Shown piece after piece: positions 6,232-13,184 of a stretch of DNA of 17,256 nt; positions within the stretch are counted from its first letter, which is position 1, and each line of letters begins with the position of its first letter. Made by a program: the position numbers and the translations under genes. The notes beneath the pieces are model-generated. The model was given only the letters and a program-made list of their open reading frames with translations. It searched no databases and was not told the origin of the DNA. The DNA lies in contig JBJOPY010000288.1 of the NCBI GenBank assembly GCA_046050405.1, positions 1 to 17,256 on the forward strand. Reading direction: 5' to 3'. Source of the DNA: JADKCL01 sp046050405 (GTDB taxonomy: Bacteria; Bacteroidota; Bacteroidia; J057; JADKCL01).

Positions 6232-8508
6232 ATGATCCCTGAATCGGAATTCCCGCACCTTCCCTCAGACCCTGAAATGGAGTCTGTGAACCTCCATGCA
6301 ACAACTCCGGACGGTTCCCCGGAAATGCCAGTTGCTGACGCCGAGCCCGAAGTCCCTATGTCATCGGCAGTGTACAAGCCTGCGTCGGAAGCTCACCACG
6401 CGCCGCAGGAGGACATGGCCCATGATGGCAGCAAGCCGCAGGCTGACTTGCCTCCTGCTCCTGAATCCCCTGAACATCCAGAAGCGATCCATGTGGAGGA
6501 AGAAGAATCCATCGACCACCTGGAAACTGCCACCGAATTGGAAGAGGGGTTCCCTTACGTGGAGTTCAAGGAAGACAAGGGCGAATCTGTGGCGCACTCA
6601 TTGCTTCAGGAAATCTTGGTCGACGAGGAAAACTTGGATAGCGTGGTGGAAAAGGCGAATCCACAAGAGCTGACCTTGCTGATGGAAAGCATCGCCTCAC
6701 GGGGAGACGTGGCGGAATTCGTGTCGAAAATTGCATACATCAAGAAATCTTTCGAGGCCAAAATCGACCCTGAAACTGTCGATTCCAACCTCCAAAGCCG
6801 GTTCCATACGGCCTTGGCTCGCTTCAACAAGAAGCGAATGACCTATTATGCGGAGCGTGAAAAGGAGAAGGAGGACAACTCGGCGAAGAAAAAGGAACTC
6901 TTGGAGCGCCTCAAGGCCATTGTCACGGAGGAGCAAGTCACGAAAATCCAAGAGGTTCGCGAAATCCAGAACCAATGGCGCGAGATCGGCTGGGTCCTTC
7001 AGAAAGACTTGCAGTCCTTCAACGAGACCTATCGTCATTATCTGGACGTCTTCTACAATTTGCGTGCACAGTACCAGGAACTCCTGGATCTTGATCGCAA
7101 GTACAACATGGATGAGAAGAAGCGGGTGATCGATGAGGTGGAGAGCTTAATCCCTGAGGACGAGCAGACGACCCGGGAGGAATGGGCCAAGCGCAGTGAC
7201 CGTGTGAAGCACTTGCAAGAATACTGGCGCACCATCGGCCATGTTCCGCGTGAGGATGTCGAATCGATGAACTCCAGCTTCAGGGATACGCTGGATCGAT
7301 TTTATGAACTTCGTTCGGGCTATTATGAACTTCAAGATCAGCAGCGAGTCGACAACGAGATCAAGAAGAAGGCCATCTTGGCCAAAATCAAGGTTCACCA
7401 CGACTTTGATGGAAAACGACCCAAGGAGTGGACAGAGATTACACAGAGTATTCTCGATCTTCAGAATGAATGGAAGACGATCGGGCCTGGACCGATCGAA
7501 AAGAACAAGGAGCTCTGGCAGGAATACCGTTCCGAATGCGACCACTTCTTCCAGCGCAAATCAGCCTTTTTCAGCGGCTTTGACGAGGAGCGCGCCCAGA
7601 ATCTGACCAGGAAAACGGCCATTTGCGAAAAGGCAGAGGCGGAGGTGAATAGCGAAAACCTGAAAGAAGCCGCAGAAACACTGAAGCGGCTACAGGAGGA
7701 GTGGAAGAGCATCGGCCCCGTGCATGACCGTTTCAGCAACAAAATCTGGAAGCGGTTCCGAACCGCCTGCGATACCTTCTTCGAGCGCAAGAATGCTGCC
7801 CAAGCTGCCAGCAAAAACGAACTAGAGGAAAATCTCCAGATCAAACTGGACTTGATTTCGCAATTGGAGGCGATTGCCGCCCTCGACAAGCCCGGTGACC
7901 ACAGCGAGGAGTTTGATGCCATCCAAGTGAAGTGGAAGGAAACGGGACATGTCCCCTTCAAACAAAAGGATAGAATCAACGGTGCCTACCGCGATGCCCT
8001 CAGCCAGTACTTTGACAAGACTCGCAATCGAGGCGGTGCGGGTGGAAATGGAGGAGGTGATCGTCACCATAGTGGCGCCCCACGAAACAGCAACAAGGGC
8101 TCGGGGGAGCGGAGAGGAGTAGTATCCAGTGAAGAGCGACGTGGCTCAAGTGCCGGAGCCCAAGGCCGAGGCAATGACAAGCCCACCGGGAATCCCGCCA
8201 CAGATGAGATCCGGAGGATAAAGACCAGAATACAGACGATCCAGGAAAAAGTGGATGCCTACGAGACCAATATTCTCTTGATCTCAAGGGGTAAAAGCAG
8301 CGACAGCCTTCGTAACCAGATCCAGAGTCAGATCGACTCCGAGAAAGCGGAAATCGAAAGACTGAAAAAGAAGATTCAGGACATCAAGGCAGCCCAGGAG
8401 CAAGCAGCAGCGAATCCTCCCGCCAAGGCCTCAGAGGGAGAAAGGGAGAACTCTGAATCACCCGCAACGCCTGAGACCGGAAGCGCAGATTCTGTGGATC
8501 AGGAATAA
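6232..8508 (+). CDS. DUF349 repeat protein, five repeats, coiled-coil C-terminus
   Basis: The 758-residue protein has no signal peptide and is probably cytoplasmic. Residues 1-115 are acidic, Pro/Glu-rich and probably disordered. Helical residues 118-245 lead into five DUF349 repeats. Each repeat has a W-x-x-(I/T)G core followed by a helix ending in a (Y/F)F or FY pair. The cores lie at W249 (WREIG), W332 (WRTIG), W414 (WKTIG), W491 (WKSIG) and W568 (WKETG), a spacing of 77-83 residues. A Gly/Arg/Ser-rich linker (598-655) resembles RGG-type RNA-binding tails. A coiled coil (about 656-722) and an acidic tail finish the protein. DUF349 proteins are widespread in Bacteroidota; their biochemical role is not established as far as I know. 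It has its own promoter (6138-6172) and is convergent with the next gene, so genomic context gives no functional clue. Confidence 0.9.
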   Translation: MIPESEFPHLPSDPEMESVNLHATTPDGSPEMPVADAEPEVPMSSAVYKPASEAHHAPQEDMAHDGSKPQADLPPAPESPEHPEAIHVEEEESIDHLETATELEEGFPYVEFKEDKGESVAHSLLQEILVDEENLDSVVEKANPQELTLLMESIASRGDVAEFVSKIAYIKKSFEAKIDPETVDSNLQSRFHTALARFNKKRMTYYAEREKEKEDNSAKKKELLERLKAIVTEEQVTKIQEVREIQNQWREIGWVLQKDLQSFNETYRHYLDVFYNLRAQYQELLDLDRKYNMDEKKRVIDEVESLIPEDEQTTREEWAKRSDRVKHLQEYWRTIGHVPREDVESMNSSFRDTLDRFYELRSGYYELQDQQRVDNEIKKKAILAKIKVHHDFDGKRPKEWTEITQSILDLQNEWKTIGPGPIEKNKELWQEYRSECDHFFQRKSAFFSGFDEERAQNLTRKTAICEKAEAEVNSENLKEAAETLKRLQEEWKSIGPVHDRFSNKIWKRFRTACDTFFERKNAAQAASKNELEENLQIKLDLISQLEAIAALDKPGDHSEEFDAIQVKWKETGHVPFKQKDRINGAYRDALSQYFDKTRNRGGAGGNGGGDRHHSGAPRNSNKGSGERRGVVSSEERRGSSAGAQGRGNDKPTGNPATDEIRRIKTRIQTIQEKVDAYETNILLISRGKSSDSLRNQIQSQIDSEKAEIERLKKKIQDIKAAQEQAAANPPAKASEGERENSESPATPETGSADSVDQE

Positions 8509-8643
8509 CGTTCTGTTACCACACGAAGAAGCGCGTTGTGCCCTCACACAATGTGGTTTCATTTGGAAGCTGATCCAAGACCAGTTTCTAGTCATATTTC
8601 TTTGAAGAACGGGAGAAGAACAGATCCAACCCCCTGACGAGCC
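8509..8643. other. Convergent intergenic region with nested inverted repeats
   Basis: The region separates the DUF349 gene (plus) from the unrecognised minus-strand gene. Near its left end ACCACA and TGTGGT enclose a second pair, TTGTG-CCCTCA-CACAA, within about 8518-8556. This could fold into a two-part stem, but no T-run follows on either strand, so it is a poor match to an intrinsic terminator. Nothing else is evident here. Confidence 0.3.
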
Positions 8644-9174
8644 CTATTCATTTGAAATGACATGGCATTTCAAGCAATGCCATGAAATCCCGAGATCGCA
8701 TCCCACATTTCGCTGCATTTCCAGAATCACTTCTGGAAGATCCTCAATGCCCAGCGGGAGGCGAATTCTACCACATTTGCTGCAACAGGCGAGATCGCTC
8801 ACCGGGAAGCATGGCATGGTATGCGGTAAAATTTCAGGTTCACGGCCTTCCATTTCCCAAATGAACGCCTTCGAGGCGCGAACGATCGCATCCATTCCCT
8901 TCCTCGCGACCAGCTCGTCGATGGCAGCCCGCACAATCGACTTGAAATTCTCATCGTCTGGATAAAGATCAGCCTCACGCTTCAATACATTCTTAAGGTC
9001 TCCATACGCACCTTCACGGAGCGATTTCAAATAATGCGCTTGAAGCTCTGGCTCATGCGGAGAGATCGGGTCGATGAAGTGACTGGAATAACGATGCAAA
9101 TGAACGAAACCTATGTAATGGATCAAATGTTCTTCCACATGGGGATTTCCAATCACTGCGTCTAACTTGCTCAT
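8644..9174 (-). CDS. Unrecognised protein, His-rich N-terminus and two CxxC pairs
   Basis: The 176-residue product matches no family I can name. It has no signal peptide or membrane segment. Residues 12-47 carry eight histidines (H12, H16, H19, H25, H27, H32, H40, H47). Residues 55-110 look helical and charged. The C-terminal part contains C131-SK-C134 and C167-LK-C170, separated by 32 residues, with extra cysteines C122, C130 and C159. Paired CxxC motifs at this spacing suggest a zinc-ribbon or other structural metal site; that is inference. The ATG at 9174 is supported by a well-formed promoter (9191-9220) just upstream, which makes it a likely single-gene unit. Codon use looks like its neighbours. 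The last codons contain two contiguous palindromes (8648-8684). Confidence 0.75.
   Translation of the reverse strand: MSKLDAVIGNPHVEEHLIHYIGFVHLHRYSSHFIDPISPHEPELQAHYLKSLREGAYGDLKNVLKREADLYPDDENFKSIVRAAIDELVARKGMDAIVRASKAFIWEMEGREPEILPHTMPCFPVSDLACCSKCGRIRLPLGIEDLPEVILEMQRNVGCDLGISWHCLKCHVISNE
8648..8684. repeat. Two contiguous palindromes at the end of the His/Cys gene
   Basis: TCATTT-G-AAATGA (8648-8660) is directly followed by CATGGCATT-TCAAGC-AATGCCATG (8661-8684), a perfect 9-bp stem with a 6-base loop. Both lie inside the last codons of the minus-strand gene, including those for the second CxxC pair. They could fold in the mRNA as a 3' stabiliser or weak terminator, but no T-run follows. 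Confidence 0.55.
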
Positions 9175-9190
9175 AGATTATCAGTTTGAG

Positions 9191-9220
9191 CAAAAATAAT
9201 CCATTTGGGGAGGAATTCAA
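9191..9220 (-). promoter_or_regulatory. Promoter of the His/Cys gene (Bacteroidota type)
   Basis: On the minus strand TTG (9220-9218), a 19-base spacer and TATTTTTG (9198-9191) give an exact -7 match at the optimum distance from a -33 box. Transcription would start near 9184, only about 10 bases before the ATG at 9174, so the leader would be very short. This is the best-formed promoter in the window. Confidence 0.55.
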
Positions 9221-9537
9221 GATGGGCCGTTCGGGGAAACCGAGAGAAACAGTCGTCCATCCACGCAGAAACTGTAGATCATGAAAATCCACTGACAGGA
9301 TCCATCTCTCCATTTCTTTTCTGGAATCCACATATCTGGGGATAAATTGCAGGGATAGAGGCAGCGAACGATCATCCCATCGGCGAGATTACCGGCCTGA
9401 TCACGACCCGGAAGCTTGTCCGGGTACCCCTGAAAATTCTGTATCCAACGGCGGATGACGCAGCAACCTGACTCCAATGCTCGAGCACTAAAATCCCTGT
9501 CAGGCTGGTCACATGCCTTTTCCCGATCCGCCTCCAT
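9217..9537 (-). CDS. Possible small Cys-containing protein downstream of the stress module
   Basis: An ATG-started frame of 106 residues begins inside the last 29 bases of the CpxP-like gene and stops at 9217-9219, where the promoter of the next gene begins. The protein contains a CC pair near residue 25, three further cysteines (RCLYPC and GSCQW) and SFC. It has a fairly hydrophobic segment (WIFMIYSFCV) and no signal peptide or family match. Codon use is compatible with neighbouring genes, and rare codons are few. An open frame of this length could still arise by chance, and no ribosome binding site is evident. If it is not a gene, 9175-9508 is an intergenic region holding only the promoter of the His/Cys gene. 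Confidence 0.3.
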   Translation of the reverse strand: MEADREKACDQPDRDFSARALESGCCVIRRWIQNFQGYPDKLPGRDQAGNLADGMIVRCLYPCNLSPDMWIPEKKWRDGSCQWIFMIYSFCVDGRLFLSVSPNGPS

Positions 9538-10000
9538 TCGTCGGCATGGAATTCATGCCGCTACGCCGCTCCTGAAGCCGATCGAGCAGAAGCTGGGTGA
9601 ATTCCCGCTCGGCCTTGTACAGTTTCGCGATCTTGCGGATATTCAGCACCTTCTTGAATTGCTCATGGTATCTCAGGGTGATGTCCAGCTCCTTGCGTCG
9701 GTTGTCAAGCATTTTGTTTACAGCAGCCTCCACCTCCTGATCGGTCATCGTATCGAAATTCTCCCTGGCCAGTTGTACATGATCACGCTGGTCATCGCGA
9801 ACCACTTTCATATCCGTGCGATAGGCATCGTACACTGGCCAAAATTGTTTGGCTTCATCTGGCGTCAGGCTGATCTTCTTCGTGATGTACCCCACACGAA
9901 TGGCCTCCAAATCTGAACCGCCCGAGGTTGGCTGCTGCGCGGGAAGCTGTAGTGCGACTGAGGCAAGTAGCAACCCCATTAACATTCCAAACAGTTTCAT
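9509..10000 (-). CDS. Exported CpxP/Spy-like protein of an ECF sigma module
   Basis: The product (163 residues from the ATG at 10000) has a clear signal peptide: MKLFGMLMGLLLASVALQLP, with cleavage probable after PAQ (about 22). The mature part is helical and charged. It carries ITKKISLTPDEAKQFWPVY (39-57), the LT-x-x-E/Q type motif seen in CpxP/Spy-like periplasmic proteins. A second helix pair (about 88-142) is rich in Lys, Arg and Glu, and a Gly/Ser tail ends the protein. Proteins of this form next to ECF sigma factors in Bacteroidota are often labelled as sensors of the sigma factor; their role is likely envelope-stress sensing or periplasmic chaperoning. An upstream in-frame ATG at 10030 would add ten residues before the signal peptide. 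I prefer 10000 because AAAGGAATAG lies just upstream and the signal sequence then starts at once. It lies 38 bases after the anti-sigma gene. Confidence 0.75.
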   Translation of the reverse strand: MKLFGMLMGLLLASVALQLPAQQPTSGGSDLEAIRVGYITKKISLTPDEAKQFWPVYDAYRTDMKVVRDDQRDHVQLARENFDTMTDQEVEAAVNKMLDNRRKELDITLRYHEQFKKVLNIRKIAKLYKAEREFTQLLLDRLQERRSGMNSMPTNGGGSGKGM

Positions 10001-10038
10001 CGTTCTATTCCTTTCCATGATGTGTTCCATTCTAAAAT

Positions 10039-10629
10039 TCAGTACCGGTCTTGTAAATCCTTCATGTCAATCTCCAGATTCTTCAAATCGATGTCATCAA
10101 GGTAGATTCCCTTGAGATATTCTAAGGCATCATCCTGCTCTACCAAAGGCACCGTACCATTGAATGCGGCCTCCCCCTCAGGACCCAATGCCGCGAAAAG
10201 TTGCTCATCCGTCACGAATGTGGGATCCAACTGGGCCACCACCACATGGCTTTCCAGCGATGCCAACTGCAGACGGGTTTCACGCTGGATGGAATGGTTG
10301 GCAAACTCACTACCCTGCGCAGGATCATTGCGCCATCCCGAAAAGAATGCACCGATCACTACCATGAACAATATCCCAGCAACGATACTCCAGAATATGG
10401 GCAGTTCGAATATCCTCGTCCTTGAAAAACGGGAAAGCTCGAGGCGCGGGTCTGGCGAGGATTCCGATTCCTCTGGCTGTGGCGACATTCCCCGAATCCT
10501 GTCTAGGACGCATGCCTGCATCTCTTCGAAATAACCCTTGGGTACACCCGAGCCACAGTCCTTGGCCAATGAAGCCAAACGTACGGCCTCCAATTTCCAA
10601 TCGTCCTCGTGTAAATCTTCGTTCTGCAT
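10039..10629 (-). CDS. Single-pass membrane anti-sigma factor (probable)
   Basis: The 196-residue product has one membrane segment (about 76-96, FWSIVAGILFMVVIGAFF), with basic residues just before it (SRFSRTR), so the N-terminus is cytoplasmic. The N-terminal 75 residues include VPKGYFEEMQACVLDRI (29-45). Such a (V)P-x-GYF-E-x-x-x-x-x-(V/L)-x-x-RI segment is common in Bacteroidota proteins encoded after ECF sigma factors. The periplasmic part is acidic, especially the last 35 residues. No zinc-binding HxxxCxxC anti-sigma motif is present, so it would not be a ZAS-type factor. Position directly after the sigma gene (33-base gap) and before the CpxP-like gene supports the assignment. Function is inferred from architecture and context, not from a recognised catalytic or binding motif. 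Confidence 0.7.
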   Translation of the reverse strand: MQNEDLHEDDWKLEAVRLASLAKDCGSGVPKGYFEEMQACVLDRIRGMSPQPEESESSPDPRLELSRFSRTRIFELPIFWSIVAGILFMVVIGAFFSGWRNDPAQGSEFANHSIQRETRLQLASLESHVVVAQLDPTFVTDEQLFAALGPEGEAAFNGTVPLVEQDDALEYLKGIYLDDIDLKNLEIDMKDLQDRY

Positions 10630-10662
10630 AACGATCTAATGATAATCCAAAAGGCAAATGGT

Positions 10663-11241
10663 TTAGTCGACCGATAAAAAATTCTCGATTTTTTTCACGG
10701 CATGGTGGAAACTCGCCTTCAGCGATCCTACCGTCCCCCCCAAGATCTCGACCATTTCAACGTACTTCAATTCGCCATAGTATTTCAACAGAAACACTTG
10801 CCTTTGCTTGTCCGGAAGCATTGCAATGGCGGCATCAAGTTTCAGCTGAATGCCCTCACCGTCCATCGTTGTTGTGGCCTGCTCACTATGCTCAAGACTG
10901 TTATCAATTTCCCGGAAGTCGCACTGGTTCCGCTTCCGCCGCTGATCCAGCAGGGTCAAGCATTCATTCGTGGCAATCTGGAACAGCCATGTTCTCAATG
11001 ACGACTCTGCCCGGAAGCCATCGATAAACCGCCAGACTTTGATGAATGTACTTTGCAAGATGTCATCCGCATCGTCATGACACTGAACCATCTGCCTGAT
11101 ATGAGCGTATAATGGTCGCTGATAGCGCTCCATCAACGCCATCAAGCCTCTCTCTTTTTGAGGTAAGTTCCGCATCATGGCGACAATTTCGTCGTCGTCG
11201 AACTTTTTGGAAGCGTCCATTGAATCAGACCGAGCGCGCAT
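10663..11241 (-). CDS. RNA polymerase sigma factor, ECF (sigma-70 family)
   Basis: The product (about 192 residues) has only regions 2 and 4, the ECF layout. Numbered from the GTG at 11244, region 2 spans about 37-102, with DADDILQSTFIKVWRFI (58-74) and RTWLFQIATNECL (84-96). Region 4 spans about 134-187, with LPDKQRQVFLLKYYGELKY (143-161) and the helix-turn-helix VEMVEILGGTVGSLKASFHHAVKK beginning at 162. It directs RNA polymerase to stress or surface-function promoters. The start is uncertain: GTG at 11244, ATG at 11241 and ATG at 11220 are all possible; no clear ribosome binding site decides among them, and I list 11241. It is the first gene of a unit with the anti-sigma and CpxP-like genes. 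The upstream region contains two adjacent inverted repeats (11302-11339), and a terminator insulates it from rplQ. Confidence 0.88.
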   Translation of the reverse strand: MRARSDSMDASKKFDDDEIVAMMRNLPQKERGLMALMERYQRPLYAHIRQMVQCHDDADDILQSTFIKVWRFIDGFRAESSLRTWLFQIATNECLTLLDQRRKRNQCDFREIDNSLEHSEQATTTMDGEGIQLKLDAAIAMLPDKQRQVFLLKYYGELKYVEMVEILGGTVGSLKASFHHAVKKIENFLSVD

Positions 11242-11301
11242 CACCCCGAGTGTTGGGAAGTTTTGGGAGAGACTGTGAAAATAATAAAGGGTTTAACCGA
11301 A

Positions 11302-11339
11302 GGGAACTAAATTCCCGATCCTCGCTCGTAGAGAGGATC
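11302..11339. repeat. Two adjacent inverted repeats upstream of the sigma operon
   Basis: GGGAA-CTAAA-TTCCC (11302-11316) abuts GATCCTC-N9-GAGGATC (11317-11339). Both arms are perfect (5 and 7 bp). They lie about 60-100 bases upstream of the sigma start, where a promoter or operator should be. They could be operator sites, or RNA hairpins if the transcript starts further upstream. No exact TAnnTTTG element is visible in this region. Confidence 0.45.
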
Positions 11340-11442
11340 AGTCCGTCCGATACTACAGTTTGGCTGCATGGTGACCTTCGTGGAAATTGTATATTCCTCG
11401 TGAATTCCGCACATTGATCACTTGAAGGCAGGGCTGAATGGA

Positions 11443-11475
11443 AAAGGGAATGGTGCCGTGGACACCATTCCCTTT
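11443..11475 (-). terminator. Intrinsic terminator of the ribosomal operon
   Basis: A perfect 13-bp stem (AAAGGGAATGGTG paired with CACCATTCCCTTT) encloses a 7-base loop at 11456-11462. It lies 20 bases downstream of the rplQ stop. On the minus strand the stem ends in TTTTCC, so the U-tract is short but present. Its place between rplQ and the sigma module fits the end of the operon. The symmetric A-tract means it could also act on the plus strand. Confidence 0.75.
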
Positions 11476-11495
11476 ATGTGTTCGATTCGGGCGAC

Positions 11496-12056
11496 TTACT
11501 CGCCTTCCTTTGTTTCTGTAACCTCCGACGAAGATTCGTCTTTCGGTTCGACGGCATCAGCCTTGGCTTCTACCTCCATGGTATTTTCGGCTGTGGCCTT
11601 TTCTGCGGAAGGCTTCACAGTCGCTGCCCCAGAGGCCGTAGTTTTCTTACGGCGACGGCTGGATTTCTTCTTTGGTTTATCACTGACAAATTCATTGAAG
11701 TCCACCAGCTCGATCATTGCCAACTCGGCATTGTCACCCAACCGATTACCGATCTTCAGGATCCTCGTGTAGCCTCCGGGGCGATCCCCCACCTTGTTGG
11801 CTACCGTGTCGAATAGTTCCTTGATTGCCTCCTTATTCTGCAAGTAGCTGAAAGCTGTCCTGCGAGAATGGGTGGTATTGTCCTTGGACTTTGTGATCAG
11901 TGGCTCAATAAACTTCCGCAAGGCCTTGGCCTTGGCAAGGGTGGTGAAAATGCGCTTCTTCGGGCTGATCAACAAACCTATTGATAGGTTCCGCAACAGC
12001 GCACGCCTGTGGGCTGCTTTCCTGCCCAGATGATTAATCTTGTTTCCGTGTCTCAT
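11496..12056 (-). CDS. rplQ: 50S ribosomal protein L17 with C-terminal extension
   Basis: L17 is a large-subunit protein near the exit tunnel. The conserved core (1-121) starts MRHGNKINHLGRKAAHR and includes TTLAKAKALRKFIEPLIT (38-55), RRTAFSYL (65-72) and RILKIGNRLGDNAEL (98-112). The 186-residue length exceeds the 120-130 of E. coli L17. The extra 65 residues (122-186) begin with a basic cluster (KPKKKSSRRRKK) and end in an Ala/Glu-rich acidic tail, a feature I associate with Bacteroidota L17. Residues 25-35 (SIGLLISPKKR) vary from the usual form. It is the last gene of the operon, 106 bases after rpoA, and is followed by a strong terminator hairpin. Confidence 0.96.
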   Translation of the reverse strand: MRHGNKINHLGRKAAHRRALLRNLSIGLLISPKKRIFTTLAKAKALRKFIEPLITKSKDNTTHSRRTAFSYLQNKEAIKELFDTVANKVGDRPGGYTRILKIGNRLGDNAELAMIELVDFNEFVSDKPKKKSSRRRKKTTASGAATVKPSAEKATAENTMEVEAKADAVEPKDESSSEVTETKEGE

Positions 12057-12162
12057 TGTTTCAAGATTTGCGAACGACGACCGTCGGCGACTCCTGTGTC
12101 AGGAGGCTCGATCCACTTTCGCGGAGAGCAGGCCGGGAACCGCAGTCCGTATAAATAATTAT
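12057..12162 (-). other. Structured spacer between rpoA and rplQ
   Basis: This 106-base gap is the longest within the operon and is G+C rich. On either strand it can form CTCCTG-TGT-CAGGAG (12091-12105), extended by a CGA/TCG pair across a 2-base bulge (12088-12110). A small CGAC/GTCG hairpin (12075-12086) and a 4-bp GCGG/CCGC stem (12121-12143) flank it. Next to the rpoA stop is an AT-rich palindrome. There is no U-tract, so this is not an obvious terminator; an RNA-processing or translational-control element is possible. Confidence 0.35.
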
Positions 12163-13149
12163 TTATTCTTCTTCGAGCCTATATTTGCTGACATCCATGC
12201 CGAAGGTCAACGCCTTTTCCGCGACAAGTTCCTCCAGCTCGCTCAACGACTTCTTACCGAAGTTGCGGAACTTGAGCAAGTCAGGGATGTTGTAGCTCAC
12301 TAGATCGCCAAGCGTTTCAACCTCCGCAGCCTTCAAACAGTTGAAGGCACGTACCGAAAGATCAAGGTCGGTAAGTGGCGTCTTGAGAATTTTGCGCATT
12401 GCCACGAAAGTTTCATCGATAGGCTCCTCCTTGGGGGTCTCCTCGACGACTGGCATGATCCTGTCGTCGGTGAACAGCCAGAAGTGTTTAAGAAGGATGT
12501 TGGAGGACTCCTTCAAAGCATCATCTGGGTCGATCGTTCCATCGGTGGATACCTCAATCAGTAATTGCTCATAGTCCGTTCTCTGCTCGACGCGGAAATC
12601 CTCCACTTTGAACTTGACGTTTTTGATAGGGGTGAAGATGGAGTCAATGGCAATCTCCCCGATCGGGGCATTCGTGTCCTTGTTCTCATCTGCCGGACGG
12701 TAACCGCGTCCTTTACCCACCGTAAGCTCAATGTCAAATTGAGTGTTCCTGTCGATATGACAGATCACAAAATCCGGATTGGTGATATGGTAGGCACTTG
12801 TAAACTTGGAAATGTCGCCAGCAGTGAACACTTCCTTGCCGCGAACTGAAACGAAAATCCTGTCATCGCCCTCGTTTACTTTCTTGAGGCGAACCCCTTT
12901 AAGGTTGAGAACAATATCGGTGACATCCTCCACGACCCCTTTTACAGTGGAAAACTCATGGTCTACACCAGGAATCTTGATGGAAGTAAAGGCATAGCCC
13001 TCCAAGGAGGAGAGAAGAACCCTTCTAAGGGCGTTGCCCACAGTGATGCCATAGCCTCTTTCGAGCGGGCGGATAAGGAACCTTCCGTAGAAGTCGCTAT
13101 CCTTCTCCATGACCACCTTTTCAGGTATTTGAAATTCAAGCAGTGCCAT
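12163..13149 (-). CDS. rpoA: DNA-directed RNA polymerase subunit alpha
   Basis: The alpha dimer nucleates RNA polymerase assembly and contacts UP elements and activators. The 328-residue product has the normal length. In the N-terminal domain, RGYGITVGNALRRVLLSSL (31-49) is the dimerisation signature, and VEDVTDIVLNLKGV (73-86) is also typical. A linker rich in Glu and Pro (about 232-248) leads to the C-terminal domain (about 255-318). That domain contains LSVRAFNCLKAAEVETLGD (264-282), in which R267 corresponds to E. coli R265, and FGKKSLSELEE (297-307). The ATG at 13149 gives the conserved start. It lies 40 bases after rpsD, and a possible internal promoter overlaps the rpsD stop (13185-13217). 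Confidence 0.98.
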   Translation of the reverse strand: MALLEFQIPEKVVMEKDSDFYGRFLIRPLERGYGITVGNALRRVLLSSLEGYAFTSIKIPGVDHEFSTVKGVVEDVTDIVLNLKGVRLKKVNEGDDRIFVSVRGKEVFTAGDISKFTSAYHITNPDFVICHIDRNTQFDIELTVGKGRGYRPADENKDTNAPIGEIAIDSIFTPIKNVKFKVEDFRVEQRTDYEQLLIEVSTDGTIDPDDALKESSNILLKHFWLFTDDRIMPVVEETPKEEPIDETFVAMRKILKTPLTDLDLSVRAFNCLKAAEVETLGDLVSYNIPDLLKFRNFGKKSLSELEELVAEKALTFGMDVSKYRLEEE

Positions 13150-13184
13150 AAATAATTTAAACTCAGAACAAACCTGTTAAACAA

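Noticed and set aside
9053..9331. Minus-strand frame of 92 codons
   Set aside because: It overlaps the better supported His/Cys gene in another frame and covers that gene's promoter.
11973..11980. TAGGTTTG on the minus strand inside rplQ
   Set aside because: It fits the -7 consensus, but no -33 box is at the right distance and it lies within a coding region; such matches are expected by chance.
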